From an uncultured Muribaculaceae bacterium (lineage in GTDB: Bacteria > Bacteroidota > Bacteroidia > Bacteroidales > Muribaculaceae), in the NCBI GenBank assembly GCA_910584125.1, contig CAJTXU010000018.1, positions 1 through 64,000 of the forward strand: 64,000 bases of DNA. Reading direction: 5' to 3'. The notes under the pieces were generated by a model. The model did no database searches. It saw only the letters and a list, made by a program, of their open reading frames with translations, and was not told the DNA's origin. Within the stretch, counting starts at the first letter, position 1; each line of letters opens with the position of its first letter. The translations under genes were made by a program, and so were the position numbers. Below are positions 49,440 through 58,820 of this stretch, one piece after another.

Positions 49440-50180
49440 TCAGTTGGTTGGGATGGGCGTCGCGCTCCGGTCGCCGCTTAAGAATTCGCGGGCCTTGCGT
49501 ATGTCGTCGGCATGGTCGACGTCGATGATCTTGCCCATGTCGTAGGCCTTGAGACGCAGCCCGGCGGCCACGAGCGCGCGCTGGTAGTTGCGCATGCGCC
49601 GGGTGCCGTCGGCCACGCAGCGGTCGAGCACGTCGACGGCGCGGTCGTCAAGGCCGTATATTCCGCCCGAGACGAAACGGGCCCCGGGCCATGCCTCGTC
49701 GCGGAAGGCCGTGATGCGCATCGCGTCGTCGGTCTCGACATAGAGAGGCTTCTCGTCGTCGATGTGGCGCGTCACTGCCATCATGCCGTCGGTGTCGGCC
49801 GATGCGGCGGCGAAGTCGCCGACATAGCGGGCGAAGTCGTCGGCGCGGAATATGGTGTCGACCGTCGTGAGCACGAATCGTCCCGAGCCGCGCAGCAGGC
49901 GCCCGAGTTCGTGGAAGCTGTGCATCGACGAGGGGGTGCTCTTCACGACAAGTTCCAGCCGGGCCGGGACGCGGGGCGTGAGTCCGCGCAGGAAATCGGC
50001 CACCTCAGGCATTCGGTCGTTGACGATCACCGAAATCCTGTCGGCGCCGAGCGTGCAGAAGATGTCGACGAGACGTTCGATCATCGGCCGGCCGTCGATA
50101 TCGACCAGCGGCTTGGGCCTCGCCACGCCCTCCTGGACGAGGCGGCTGCCCTCGCCGGCCGCTATGATTCCGAAGTTCAT
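49440..50180 (-). CDS. NTP transferase (sugar/alcohol-phosphate nucleotidyltransferase)
   Basis: A 246-residue protein with the nucleotidyltransferase signature IIAAGEGSRL...RPKPLVDIDGRPMIERLVD and the metal-binding TTVDTIF. Members activate sugar or polyol phosphates with CTP, UTP or GTP. With inositol synthase and a CDP-alcohol transferase in the same locus, a CDP-inositol-type product is possible. Its ATG overlaps the pdxA stop. Confidence 0.85.
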   Translation of the reverse strand: MNFGIIAAGEGSRLVQEGVARPKPLVDIDGRPMIERLVDIFCTLGADRISVIVNDRMPEVADFLRGLTPRVPARLELVVKSTPSSMHSFHELGRLLRGSGRFVLTTVDTIFRADDFARYVGDFAAASADTDGMMAVTRHIDDEKPLYVETDDAMRITAFRDEAWPGARFVSGGIYGLDDRAVDVLDRCVADGTRRMRNYQRALVAAGLRLKAYDMGKIIDVDHADDIRKAREFLSGDRSATPIPTN

Positions 50181-51343
50181 TGCTGCTTGTCGGGGGCGTT
50201 TTCGGTTTCGGGTTTCGGCTCCTGCTCCTGGCTCTTGGAGGTTTCGGCGCCCTGCTGGGCGGGCTGCGGACGGCTCTTGCCGCCGTTGCGTCCGGGCTTG
50301 TCGAGGCTCTGGCGCTTCAGCGGGTTGGACGACGCCTCCGCATGGCGTGCGCGACAGCGGAAGATGTCGATGGCGCGGTAGATTGCGTCGCGCATCGACG
50401 TCGGGTCGGCCTCGTCCTTCCAGGCGATGTCGTAGGCGGTGCCGTGGTCGGGACTTGTGCGGACGAACGGGAGTCCGGCCGTGAAGTTCACGCCGTTGGC
50501 GCGTGCCAGGGCCTTGAACGGCGCGAGACCCTGGTCGTGGTACATGGCCAGAACGCCGTCGAAACTGATGAACGAGCCCGAGCCGAAGAACCCGTCGGCC
50601 GCGTAGGGGCCGAACACGAGCGCGCCGCGCGCCGTGCAGTCGGCTATGGCCGGCGCGATGACCTCCTTCTCCTCGTCGCCGAGCAGGCCGCCGTCGCCGC
50701 AATGGGGATTGAGCGAGAGGACGGCGATCTTGGGGCGGTCGATACCGAAATCGGCGGTGAGGGTGGCGGCGAGGCGCGTCGCCGAGTCGGCCACGTTCTG
50801 GCGGGTGATGGCGGCGGGGACGTCGCGCAGCGGCAGGTGGGTCGTGACGAGGGCCACGCGGATCATGTCGTCGAAGAGGATCATCTGGGCCTTGTGGCCC
50901 GGGCCTGCCTTGGCGTCGAGATATTCGGTATGGCCCGCGTACCGGAAAGCGTCGCACTGGGCGGCCTCCTTGCAGATGGGGGCCGTGACGAGCACGTCGG
51001 CCGAGCCGTCGAGCAGTGCGGCCGTGGCGGCCTCAAGCGAGGCCACGGCTCCGGCGCCCGAGGCGGGCGTGGGGTGTCCGGGCGTCACGGTGGCGTCGTC
51101 CAGATGCAGGTCGACCACGTTGACCTGGCCGTCGCGGGCCTCCGCGACGCTCTCCACGCGGCGGAACGGCGAGAGGTCGATGCCCGACCTGCGACATGCG
51201 TGCTCCACGATGCGCCAGTCGGCGAATAGGATAGGGGTGAAGATGTCGGTGATGCCCTCGGCGGCCACCGATTTGACGGCCACCTCCGGGCCGACTCCGT
51301 TGAAGTCGCCCTGGGTGATGGCCACGCGTATATGTCTGTTCAT
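50177..51343 (-). CDS. pdxA: 4-hydroxythreonine-4-phosphate dehydrogenase with long C-terminal tail
   Basis: A 388-residue enzyme of pyridoxal 5'-phosphate synthesis. ITQGDFNGVGPEV, TAPICKEA and the metal-site His residues (GHTEYL, MYHDQGLAPFK) are conserved. The catalytic part ends near residue 330. The last 55 residues are low-complexity, rich in Gln, Pro, Lys and Glu, unlike the usual length of about 330. The tail DNA runs up to the overlapping start of the next gene. Confidence 0.94.
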   Translation of the reverse strand: MNRHIRVAITQGDFNGVGPEVAVKSVAAEGITDIFTPILFADWRIVEHACRRSGIDLSPFRRVESVAEARDGQVNVVDLHLDDATVTPGHPTPASGAGAVASLEAATAALLDGSADVLVTAPICKEAAQCDAFRYAGHTEYLDAKAGPGHKAQMILFDDMIRVALVTTHLPLRDVPAAITRQNVADSATRLAATLTADFGIDRPKIAVLSLNPHCGDGGLLGDEEKEVIAPAIADCTARGALVFGPYAADGFFGSGSFISFDGVLAMYHDQGLAPFKALARANGVNFTAGLPFVRTSPDHGTAYDIAWKDEADPTSMRDAIYRAIDIFRCRARHAEASSNPLKRQSLDKPGRNGGKSRPQPAQQGAETSKSQEQEPKPETENAPDKQQ

Positions 51344-51353
51344 GGCGGTCTAA

Positions 51354-52391
51354 TCAGCTTTTGGCGGCCAGCATGCCGCAGGCGGCGTCGATGTCTTCGC
51401 CGCGCGAGGCGCGTATGGTGGCCGTGATTCCTTTTTGGTTCAGATAGTTGCGGAGCATGATCATGCGCTCCTCGCTGGCAGGGTGCAGCTCGACGCCGGG
51501 GATGGCGTGGAAGCGGATCAGGTTGACGCGGCAGTCGGTCTTGCCGATCAGCTTGACGAGCATGTCGGCGTGGGCGATGTCGTCGTTGACGCCGCACCAC
51601 ACGATGTATTCGAGCGATAGGCGCCGCTGGTGGCTGAAGTCGTAGCCCTGCAGGCAGCGCATCACGCTCGAGATGGGGAAGGCCTTCTGGGCGGGCATCA
51701 TCGACTCGCGCTGTGTGGTGTCGGCGGTGTGGACGCTGATGGCCACGTGCACCTGCGTGCGGTCCAGGAGCTCCTTGAGCTGCGGCAGCTTGCCGACGGT
51801 CGAGACCGTGATGCGCTTGGGGCTCCACGCCAGACCCCACGGGGCGGTGAGGATCTCGATGACGCGCAGCACGGCCGCGAAGTTGTCGAGAGGCTCGCCC
51901 ATGCCCATGAACACGACGTTGGTGAGCGGGTTCATCGGCGCCTGTCCCTGCGCCGGGCGCGGGGGCACGCTCAGAATCTGGTTGATGATGCCGGCGGCGT
52001 CGAGGTTGGCCTTGAAGCCCATCTTGCCCGTGGCGCAGAAATAGCAGTTCATCTTGCATCCCACCTGGCTCGACACGCAGAGCGTGGCCCGGTCATGGTC
52101 GGGGATGTAGACCGACTCAACGCTGCGGCCCTCGCCGGCGGCGAAGAGATACTTCACAGTGCCGTCGGCCGAGCGCGTGGCCTTGACAGGAGCCTCGCGG
52201 CCTATCTCGAAATTGTCGGAGAGCCATTGCTTGTTCTTCTTCGAGATGTTGACCATCTCGTCGAAGCCGACGGCTCCCTTGGCATATATCCATTCGGCGA
52301 GCTGACGGCCCACGAATCGGGGCATGCCTCCCTTGTAGGCCACGTCCTGCAGCTCGGCGAGATTCATGCCGATGAGTTTCTTCTTATCCAT
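51354..52391 (-). CDS. rlmN: Dual-specificity RNA methyltransferase RlmN
   Basis: A 345-residue radical-SAM enzyme that makes 2-methyladenosine at A2503 of 23S rRNA and A37 of tRNAs. The cluster motif CKMNCYFC is intact, and the GEPLDN and VNLIRFH motifs are present. The catalytic Cys of the C-terminal loop lies in DIDAACGML. pdxA follows by 10 nt, so this gene begins the pdxA-inositol-lipid operon. Confidence 0.96.
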   Translation of the reverse strand: MDKKKLIGMNLAELQDVAYKGGMPRFVGRQLAEWIYAKGAVGFDEMVNISKKNKQWLSDNFEIGREAPVKATRSADGTVKYLFAAGEGRSVESVYIPDHDRATLCVSSQVGCKMNCYFCATGKMGFKANLDAAGIINQILSVPPRPAQGQAPMNPLTNVVFMGMGEPLDNFAAVLRVIEILTAPWGLAWSPKRITVSTVGKLPQLKELLDRTQVHVAISVHTADTTQRESMMPAQKAFPISSVMRCLQGYDFSHQRRLSLEYIVWCGVNDDIAHADMLVKLIGKTDCRVNLIRFHAIPGVELHPASEERMIMLRNYLNQKGITATIRASRGEDIDAACGMLAAKS

Positions 52392-52457
52392 ATCAACACT
52401 AAAAACAAAGGAGCAAACCGCGGGGGCCGCTCCTTTGCGTATGTGTACGGGCGGCCT

Positions 52458-54584
52458 TTATTCGCCTCCCTCGAATTTGTATATGTTGTTCTTGACTTTG
52501 TCAGTGCCCTGGATCATCTTGATCAGGTCGGGGCTGACGAGCTGGTAGTACTGCTGGTCGTACATCTGCTCGTTGTAGGGGAAGTTCTCCTTCTTCTGGC
52601 CTGTCACCTGATAGACGTAGACACCGTCGGCGCCCTTGGTGATCACGACCTTCTTGTCGGCCTTCGCGCCGGCGATCATGCCGACCACCTCAGGGTCGTT
52701 GACACCTGCGTTGCGGCCGAAGCGGAACGACGGGATGTTGCGCACCTGGACTCCCATGGCCTGGGCCGCGCTCTGGAGGCTCTGGGTCTTGGAGCTGTAC
52801 TGCTTGACGAGCTTGTCGCCGGCCTTGTCGGCACGGACGCGCTGCGCGAGCATGTCGTGGACGCCCTTGTTGGTGACGGGGGCGTAATCGTCATATGCGT
52901 CGTCGATGGCTACGGCGTACATCGCGGGGCGCGTCGGGTCGTTGTTGTTGTAGATGTGGCTTACCTCGCCCTTCTCGCCGTCGATCATCACCCAGCGCAC
53001 CACCTGGCGCGACTCGGGATAGTACTGGTCCATGCCCTGGAAGCGGGGAACGGCGGGAGTCGAGCTGGTCACGGAGAAGTTCTGCAGGTTGTAGCCGGCC
53101 TTGGCGGCGTTGGCGTTGAACTTCTCGGCGGTGTTGTTGGCGCCGAGGAACTTCTCGAACTTGGCGCGCTCGTCGGCCTTTGTCTTCTGGCTGGGAGTGA
53201 GCGTATAGAGCGCCTCGTCATACTCGTAGACGGTGACGGGGGCGTTCTGCTTCACGATCTGCGCGAGCAGCATGCCCTGGGGGCCCTGCTGGAGGGCGAC
53301 GAACTTGCCGCCGGCGGCACGGAGTGTGTCAAGCTGGGCCTTGGGCAGGGCGTTGGTCTCGCCCTGGGCCGTGAAGAGGGGAATCCACTGGTTGAGCTGT
53401 GTGGCCACGCTGTCGGCGGGGAAGCGCTTGGCCACCGAGTCGGCGGCGAGTCCCGAGTTGACGGCGGCGAGCACGCGCTTGCCGATGGCGTCGCTGGCGG
53501 TCGAGATCACGTTGAGCTGGATCGAGTCGACTTTGGCCTCGCGGGCAACGACCCTTACGATCTCAAAGCCCTGGATGTTGTCGTAGACCACGCGGGCGCT
53601 GTCGGAGGCACCGGTCACGATCTCCTTGACGTTGGCGGGCAGGTCGGCGGCGCGCAGAGCGCGGCGGGTGACGTTGACGCCCTCCTTCTTGATCTCCTTC
53701 GGAAGCTGTGCGCCCGAGTTGAGGGCGGCCACAGTCTTGGCGGCGAGCTCCTTGCTGGCCTTCTGGTCGGCCTGCGAGGGGGCGATGTTGACGGCGATGA
53801 AGCTGATTTCGCGAGTCGGCTCGTCGACCATGAACTCGCCCTTGTCCTTGTTATAGCGGTCTTTTATCTCCTGCTCGGTGACGGGATAAGTTTTCTCGTC
53901 GAGGTTGCCGAAGGGGAGGAAGGCCACGTCCACGTTCGAAGTGGCCACATAGTCGTCGTACATCGCCTTCTTGTCGAGGTCGTTTGCACGGACCGAGCCG
54001 ACCACGAGGCGCTGGTATATCTGCTGCTTGACAATCTTGTCGGTGGCCTTCTCGGCGGCGAGCCATGCGCGCTGGAACGGCTCCATCTGCGCGGCGGTCA
54101 TACCGTTGCGCTGGGGGTTGAATATCACCTCATATGCCTGCTGGGGCGTCTGCACGCTCAGGCCCGAGGCGTTGAGCTGCTGCACGATCTTCATCACCTC
54201 GGGGTTGCGGGGATTCTCGAGCATGTAGAACCTCAGGGCGTTGCCCGAGCTGCGGATGCCGGCCTTGTCGGCGGCGTTGAGCACGAGGGCCTCCTGCATC
54301 AGCTGCTCGATGGCCATCTCCGAGAGCACCTGCGTGTCGAAGTTGGCGAACTGCTGGGGGTTGTTGCGGCGTGCCTCCTCGAGCTGGTTGTTGAGTTCCT
54401 CACGCTTGCGCTGGTATTGGGTGATGTCGATTTTCGCGCCTCCCATCTTGGCCACCGTGGTGCGGTCGCCGAAGATGTTCTGGCTGTTGGTCAGCGCGTC
54501 GCCGACGATGAACGCGAGCAGCGCCACTCCGATCACTACGATCAGAAACACTGACTTACTTCTGATTTTCTCTAATGTTGCCAT
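52458..54584 (-). CDS. SurA/PpiD-type peptidyl-prolyl isomerase
   Basis: A 708-residue envelope foldase. One N-terminal TM helix (VFLIVVIGVALLAFIVGD) anchors a periplasmic chain: a SurA-N-like chaperone region, one or two parvulin-like segments (VTEQEIKDRYNKDKGEFMVDEPTREISFIAV), and a helical C-terminus. It assists folding of exported proteins. It is preceded by its own promoter; metK lies further upstream. Confidence 0.9.
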   Translation of the reverse strand: MATLEKIRSKSVFLIVVIGVALLAFIVGDALTNSQNIFGDRTTVAKMGGAKIDITQYQRKREELNNQLEEARRNNPQQFANFDTQVLSEMAIEQLMQEALVLNAADKAGIRSSGNALRFYMLENPRNPEVMKIVQQLNASGLSVQTPQQAYEVIFNPQRNGMTAAQMEPFQRAWLAAEKATDKIVKQQIYQRLVVGSVRANDLDKKAMYDDYVATSNVDVAFLPFGNLDEKTYPVTEQEIKDRYNKDKGEFMVDEPTREISFIAVNIAPSQADQKASKELAAKTVAALNSGAQLPKEIKKEGVNVTRRALRAADLPANVKEIVTGASDSARVVYDNIQGFEIVRVVAREAKVDSIQLNVISTASDAIGKRVLAAVNSGLAADSVAKRFPADSVATQLNQWIPLFTAQGETNALPKAQLDTLRAAGGKFVALQQGPQGMLLAQIVKQNAPVTVYEYDEALYTLTPSQKTKADERAKFEKFLGANNTAEKFNANAAKAGYNLQNFSVTSSTPAVPRFQGMDQYYPESRQVVRWVMIDGEKGEVSHIYNNNDPTRPAMYAVAIDDAYDDYAPVTNKGVHDMLAQRVRADKAGDKLVKQYSSKTQSLQSAAQAMGVQVRNIPSFRFGRNAGVNDPEVVGMIAGAKADKKVVITKGADGVYVYQVTGQKKENFPYNEQMYDQQYYQLVSPDLIKMIQGTDKVKNNIYKFEGGE

Positions 54585-54708
54585 TCGTTATATTGGTCGT
54601 TTTTAATTATCTTTCAATCGTTCATGATGTCCGGAGCGCATGGCTGGGCGGCGTCGGACGGAGCGTGCGTCGCGCCCCGCGCGGGGGCGGTTCGCACACT
54701 TAAACGTG

Positions 54709-54740
54709 CAAAGATAACACTTTTGACAAAAATTGCCAAA
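54709..54740 (-). promoter_or_regulatory. Promoter of the PpiD-like gene
   Basis: On the minus strand TTTG (54737-54740), a 20-nt spacer, then TATCTTTG (54709-54716). The 125-nt leader contains a GC-rich hairpin near 54670-54690. Confidence 0.65.
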
Positions 54741-54794
54741 ATTATTCGCGATTTTCCAACAATTTAATTGATAAATGGGTGTCCCGCCGGGCCG

Positions 54795-56138
54795 TCAGAG
54801 GCCGAAGCGGGCCTTGATGGCGTCGACCATATCGAGTTTCTCCCAGGTGAAGAGCTCGACGCGGCGCACGATCGGAGCCTCCTCGTAACGGTTGCGGAAT
54901 GTCTTCTCGACCCAGCGCGGCTCGCGGCCCACGTGGCCGTATGCGGCCGTCTCGAGATATATCGGCTCGCGGAGCTTGAGGCGCTTCTCGATGGCGCGGG
55001 GGCGCATGTCGAACATGTCGGCTATGATGTCGGCGATCTCGGAGTCGCTGCGGCCTGTCCTGCCGGTGCCGTAGGTGTCGACGAAGACGCTCACCGGGTC
55101 GGCCTTGCCGATGGCGTATGCCACCTGCACGAGCATCTCGTCGGCGACTCCGGCGGCCACCATGTTCTTGGCGATGTGGCGGCAGGCGTATGCCGCCGAG
55201 CGGTCGACCTTGGAGGGGTCCTTGCCCGAGAAGGCACCGCCGCCGTGCGCGCCGCGTCCGCCGTAGGTGTCGACTATGATCTTGCGGCCCGTGAGGCCGG
55301 TGTCGCCGTGGGGGCCTCCGATGACGAACTTGCCCGTGGGGTTGACGTGCAGCGTGTATCCCGCCTCGAACAGGCGGCGAGTCTCCTCGGGGAGTTTCGC
55401 CACCACGCGGGGGATGAGCACGCGCTCGACGTCGGCGCGGATTGTGGCGAGCATCTCGCGGTCGGCCTGCAGCTGGGCCTCCTCAGACTCGTCGAGGGCG
55501 GGGATGAAGTCGTCGTGCTGGGTCGAGACCACGATGGTGTGCACGCGCACGGGACGATGGTCGGGGCCGTATTCAACCGTGACCTGGCTCTTTGCGTCGG
55601 GGCGCAGATAGCTCACCAGCTTGCCCTTGCGGTAATAGGCCATATCCTTGCCCTCGCGGCGGATGTCGGCGAGCTCGCGCAGGATCAGATGCGAGAGGCT
55701 GAGCGTCAGCGGCATATATTCGGCTGTCTCGTTGACGGCGTATCCGAACATCATGCCCTGGTCGCCGGCTCCCTGCAGGTCTTCTTCCTGTAGTCCCTCC
55801 TCGAGGGCCCGGCGCACGCCACGGTTGATGTCGCCGCTCTGCTCGTGGATGGCGGTGAGGATGCCGCACGCGTCGCCGTCGAAGCGGTAGGCGCCGCGGT
55901 TGTAGCCTATGTCGGTGATGAGCTTGCGGGTTGTGGCCTGTACATCGACGTATGCCTCCGATGTGACTTCGCCGGCCACGACCACCTGGCCCGTCGTGAC
56001 GAGCGTCTCGATGGCCACGTGGCTCTGCGGGTCGCGGGCCAGGAACTCGTCGAGAAGATTGTCGCTGATCTGGTCGGCGACTTTGTCGGGGTGTCCCTCA
56101 GACACCGACTCCGACGTGAAGAGAAAATTCCTATCCAT
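54795..56138 (-). CDS. metK: S-adenosylmethionine synthetase
   Basis: A 447-residue enzyme that makes SAM from Met and ATP. Signatures GHPDKVADQISDN, GAGDQGMMFGYA and GGGAFSGKDPSKVDRS are intact. It is somewhat longer than the E. coli enzyme because of internal loops, as is usual in Bacteroidales. A SAM-I-like riboswitch and terminator lie in its leader. Confidence 0.96.
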   Translation of the reverse strand: MDRNFLFTSESVSEGHPDKVADQISDNLLDEFLARDPQSHVAIETLVTTGQVVVAGEVTSEAYVDVQATTRKLITDIGYNRGAYRFDGDACGILTAIHEQSGDINRGVRRALEEGLQEEDLQGAGDQGMMFGYAVNETAEYMPLTLSLSHLILRELADIRREGKDMAYYRKGKLVSYLRPDAKSQVTVEYGPDHRPVRVHTIVVSTQHDDFIPALDESEEAQLQADREMLATIRADVERVLIPRVVAKLPEETRRLFEAGYTLHVNPTGKFVIGGPHGDTGLTGRKIIVDTYGGRGAHGGGAFSGKDPSKVDRSAAYACRHIAKNMVAAGVADEMLVQVAYAIGKADPVSVFVDTYGTGRTGRSDSEIADIIADMFDMRPRAIEKRLKLREPIYLETAAYGHVGREPRWVEKTFRNRYEEAPIVRRVELFTWEKLDMVDAIKARFGL

Positions 56139-56186
56139 TTCTGTCTTTGTGTTTTAAGTTGAGTTGTGTGGACAGACCCGGCGCAT

Positions 56187-56352
56187 AAAAAAAGACAACC
56201 GCTTCTTGCGATTGCCGTTCTGAAAAATTGCCCAAGCTGTCTTCGGCGTGGATTCCCCCGCCGATGGAGCAGTTTTAGCATTTTTTTCAGTGGTTGCAAG
56301 CAGCCAAATTTATCCACTGTGTCGCGGCTCTCCGACGTGGGAAGGCCGTTTC
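56187..56352 (-). promoter_or_regulatory. SAM-I-like riboswitch with intrinsic terminator before metK
   Basis: Minus-strand leader. The aptamer core shows GCAACC (56292-56297) closed by CAGTGG/CCACTG (56289-56294 and 56314-56319), and ATGCTAAAACT (56271-56281), which resembles the SAM-I core joining segment. Downstream CAATCGC pairs with GCGGTTG (56196-56214) and a T run follows (56187-56195), forming a terminator before the ATG. SAM binding would favour termination. The class assignment is from memory of the core, not a search. Confidence 0.6.
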
Positions 56353-56358
56353 ACAACG

Positions 56359-56389
56359 CAAAGTTACAAAATTTTTGTCAAAATGCAAA
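56359..56389 (-). promoter_or_regulatory. Promoter of metK
   Basis: On the minus strand TTTG (56386-56389), a 19-nt spacer, then TAACTTTG (56359-56366). It places the RNA start just ahead of the riboswitch. Confidence 0.75.
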
Positions 56390-56417
56390 ATTAAATTGAG
56401 TTTTGTTTCTTGCGCTC

Positions 56418-56500
56418 CCTCCGGTCGCGCCACAGTGGCTACGCGACCCGGATGAGGCGCGACCGGGACGAGACGCGACGGGACGAGGCTCGACCGGAGG
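56418..56500. repeat. Inverted-repeat-bounded 15-bp repeats
   Basis: CCTCCGGTCG (56418-56427) and CGACCGGAGG (56491-56500) bracket three units of the form A(T/C)GAG(G/A)C(G/T)CGAC(C/G)GG at 56452, 56468 and 56483. It lies between the divergent metK and channel genes. Confidence 0.65.
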
Positions 56501-56556
56501 GGGCGCCTCGGTGGGAGGGATGGAAAATATTCGGGACGGGCGCGCGTTAGAACCTT

Positions 56557-57792
56557 ATGGACAGCATAATCATAATCATCAAGCGGTTTCTCTACGCGCA
56601 CGTCTCGGGGCCATATCAGGACGCGGTCGTGACGTGTCTCATCCTGTTGTCGATAGCCGTGATGGCGGTCATCTCCTATTATGTTTGCAAGTGGCTGCTC
56701 TATCTGTTGGGCGTCATCATCGACAAGACGCCCACCAAATGGGACGACGACCTGTTCGACCACCGGTTCATGCGCGTCGTCTCGCAGCTCGCGCCGGCCA
56801 TAACGGTGAGCCGACTTCTGCCCGCCTTCTTCCGTGTGCACAATTACGATTACGTGCACTGGATCGCCACGCTGGCTACCTTCTATATAATATGGGCGGC
56901 GACGCGTATAGTGGTCATATTTTTCGGCAATCTCTACGAAGCCTTCTATAAGCGGCCGAAATTCAGGGCTTACGCAGTCAAAGGCATCTTCGAGATGTTC
57001 AAGCTCATAGCCGTCGGACTCGGCGTGATAGTCGGCATCAGCGTGCTGATCGGCAAGCAGCCTCTGGCGATAATCACGGCTCTGGGTGCGTCGGCGGCAG
57101 TGCTGATGCTTGTGTTCCGCGACACGATACTCGGTCTTGTGGCCTCGATCCAGCTGTCGGCCAACAAGATGCTGCGCCGCGGCGACTGGATTGTCGTGAA
57201 CCGCCACGGGGCCGACGGCGAGGTGGTGGACGTGTCGCTCACCACGGTCAAGGTCCGCAACTGGGACAACTCGATCTCGACCATCCCGCCCTACACGCTG
57301 ATCTCCGAGTCGTTCCGCAACTATCAGCCGATGCGTCAGTCGGGCGGCCGACGGGTGAGTCGCTCTATTTATATCGACATGAACAGCGTGCGGTTCTGCA
57401 CCGCGGCCGAGCTTGCTGCGCTCGACAGCTGCGGCTGGCTCGAGGGCCTCGGCGTCGACCGGGCCGCGAGACAGGTCAACCTCGCCCTGTTGCGCCGCTA
57501 TCTCGAACGATACATCTCGCATCATCCGGACGTGAACGCGAAGATGCTCCACATGGTGAGGCAGATGGAGCCGACACAGTCGGGTCTGCCCGTGCAGCTC
57601 TATTTCTTCACCTCCCACACCGGCTGGAAGGATTTCGAGCATACGCAGGCCGAGATCTTCGACCATGTCTACGCCGTCGTCGCCGAGTTCGGGCTCAGGA
57701 TATTCCAGACGCCCACGGGCGGCGATGTGATGTCGCTCGGCAACAATTGCGGCCCCTTTGCGTTACAAATGAAAACGGACAACACACAGTAG
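56557..57792 (+). CDS. MscS-family mechanosensitive channel
   Basis: A 411-residue channel. Five hydrophobic helices (about 25-50, 85-105, 110-125, 150-170, 175-195) end in the pore helix GASAAVLMLVFRDTILGLVASIQL, followed by the beta domain (GDWIVVNRHGADGEVVDVSLTTVKVRNWDNS). The long C-terminal domain and N-terminal helices match the YbdG/MscM subgroup. It opens under membrane tension to release solutes. Confidence 0.92.
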   Translation: MDSIIIIIKRFLYAHVSGPYQDAVVTCLILLSIAVMAVISYYVCKWLLYLLGVIIDKTPTKWDDDLFDHRFMRVVSQLAPAITVSRLLPAFFRVHNYDYVHWIATLATFYIIWAATRIVVIFFGNLYEAFYKRPKFRAYAVKGIFEMFKLIAVGLGVIVGISVLIGKQPLAIITALGASAAVLMLVFRDTILGLVASIQLSANKMLRRGDWIVVNRHGADGEVVDVSLTTVKVRNWDNSISTIPPYTLISESFRNYQPMRQSGGRRVSRSIYIDMNSVRFCTAAELAALDSCGWLEGLGVDRAARQVNLALLRRYLERYISHHPDVNAKMLHMVRQMEPTQSGLPVQLYFFTSHTGWKDFEHTQAEIFDHVYAVVAEFGLRIFQTPTGGDVMSLGNNCGPFALQMKTDNTQ

Positions 57793-57799
57793 ACACACC

Positions 57800-58354
57800 A
57801 TGAAAAGTCAGCTATACACCCGCACGGGCGACCAGGGCACGACCTCGCTCGTAGGCGGAGAGAGAGTGAAGAAGAATTCGGTTAGGCTCGAGGCCTACGG
57901 CACCATCGACGAGCTGTCGTCGTTTCTCGGGGCGATAGCCTCCGATCCGCGATGCGACGCCGAGGTGAAAGGCCAGCTGCGCGACGTGCAGAACGAGCTT
58001 TTCAACGTCGGTGGTTATCTGGCCACGGCTCCCGCTCCCGGCGCCGAACCCCGCTGCGAGTCGATCGACACCGAGAGGATGCAGACGCTCGAAGGGTGGA
58101 TAGACGCTCTTGACGAGCAGACGCCCAAGATTCGGGCTTTCGTGCTGCCAGGCGGTAGCCCCCTCGCATCCGAGGCCCACATAGCGCGCACCGTCTGCCG
58201 CCGCGCCGAGCGACGCATACTCGACCTCGCCGACACTGAGTATGTCGACCCCGCCGTGATACGGTATGTCAACCGCCTGTCGGACTATCTCTTCATCGCC
58301 GCGCGTTACTTCAACTTCATGGCCGGTGAGGAAGAGGTGGTCTGGAAAAAATAA
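57800..58354 (+). CDS. Cob(I)alamin adenosyltransferase, PduO type
   Basis: A 184-residue enzyme that makes adenosylcobalamin from cobalamin and ATP. The N-terminal TRTGDQGTTSLVGGERVKK nucleotide motif, AYGTIDELSSFLG and FVLPGGSPLASEAHIARTVCRRAER are diagnostic. It starts 7 nt after the channel gene, probably cotranscribed. Confidence 0.95.
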   Translation: MKSQLYTRTGDQGTTSLVGGERVKKNSVRLEAYGTIDELSSFLGAIASDPRCDAEVKGQLRDVQNELFNVGGYLATAPAPGAEPRCESIDTERMQTLEGWIDALDEQTPKIRAFVLPGGSPLASEAHIARTVCRRAERRILDLADTEYVDPAVIRYVNRLSDYLFIAARYFNFMAGEEEVVWKK

Positions 58355-58420
58355 AACGCTCCCGGCTGCGTTCTGTGCAAAGGGACGGGATGCCGTTTTG
58401 TGGGCCGGCCTCGGCGGAGA

Positions 58421-58440
58421 AGAGCGGATAACGCTCTTTT
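58421..58440 (+). terminator. Terminator after adenosyltransferase
   Basis: AGAGCG pairs with CGCTCT around GATAA, followed by TTT. The remaining 130 nt to the DUF2795 gene hold nothing recognisable. Confidence 0.55.
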
Positions 58441-58569
58441 GCGGAGAGACGGAAAACAAAACAGCGAATAAATCCGTTTTGGGAAATAAAAAGGAAACCT
58501 GTTGCAAACATGCAGCGAACCGACCATAAACAGAGCAAAACAAAATAGGAAACAAAAAAGCACAACGAT

Positions 58570-58791
58570 ATGTATTGGACATTAGAGTTGGCGTCCAAGC
58601 TTGAGGACGCGCCGTGGCCCGCCACGAAAGAGGAACTGATAGACTTTGCGATGCGTTCGGGCGCACCGCTCGAAGTGATAGAGAACCTTCAGGAGATCGA
58701 GGACGAAGGCGAGATCTACGAGTCGATCGAGGACATCTGGCCCGACTACCCCAGCAAAGACGACTTCTTCTTCAACGAGGACGAGTATTAA
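58570..58791 (+). CDS. DUF2795 protein
   Basis: A 73-residue acidic protein typical of Bacteroidota: MYWTLELASKLEDAPWPATKEELIDFA, with conserved LEDAPWP and the tail ESIEDIWPDYP. Its function is unknown. It is the last chromosomal gene before the integrated element. Confidence 0.9.
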   Translation: MYWTLELASKLEDAPWPATKEELIDFAMRSGAPLEVIENLQEIEDEGEIYESIEDIWPDYPSKDDFFFNEDEY

Positions 58792-58820
58792 GACTCAAAT
58801 TTACGCATAACATACTGATT

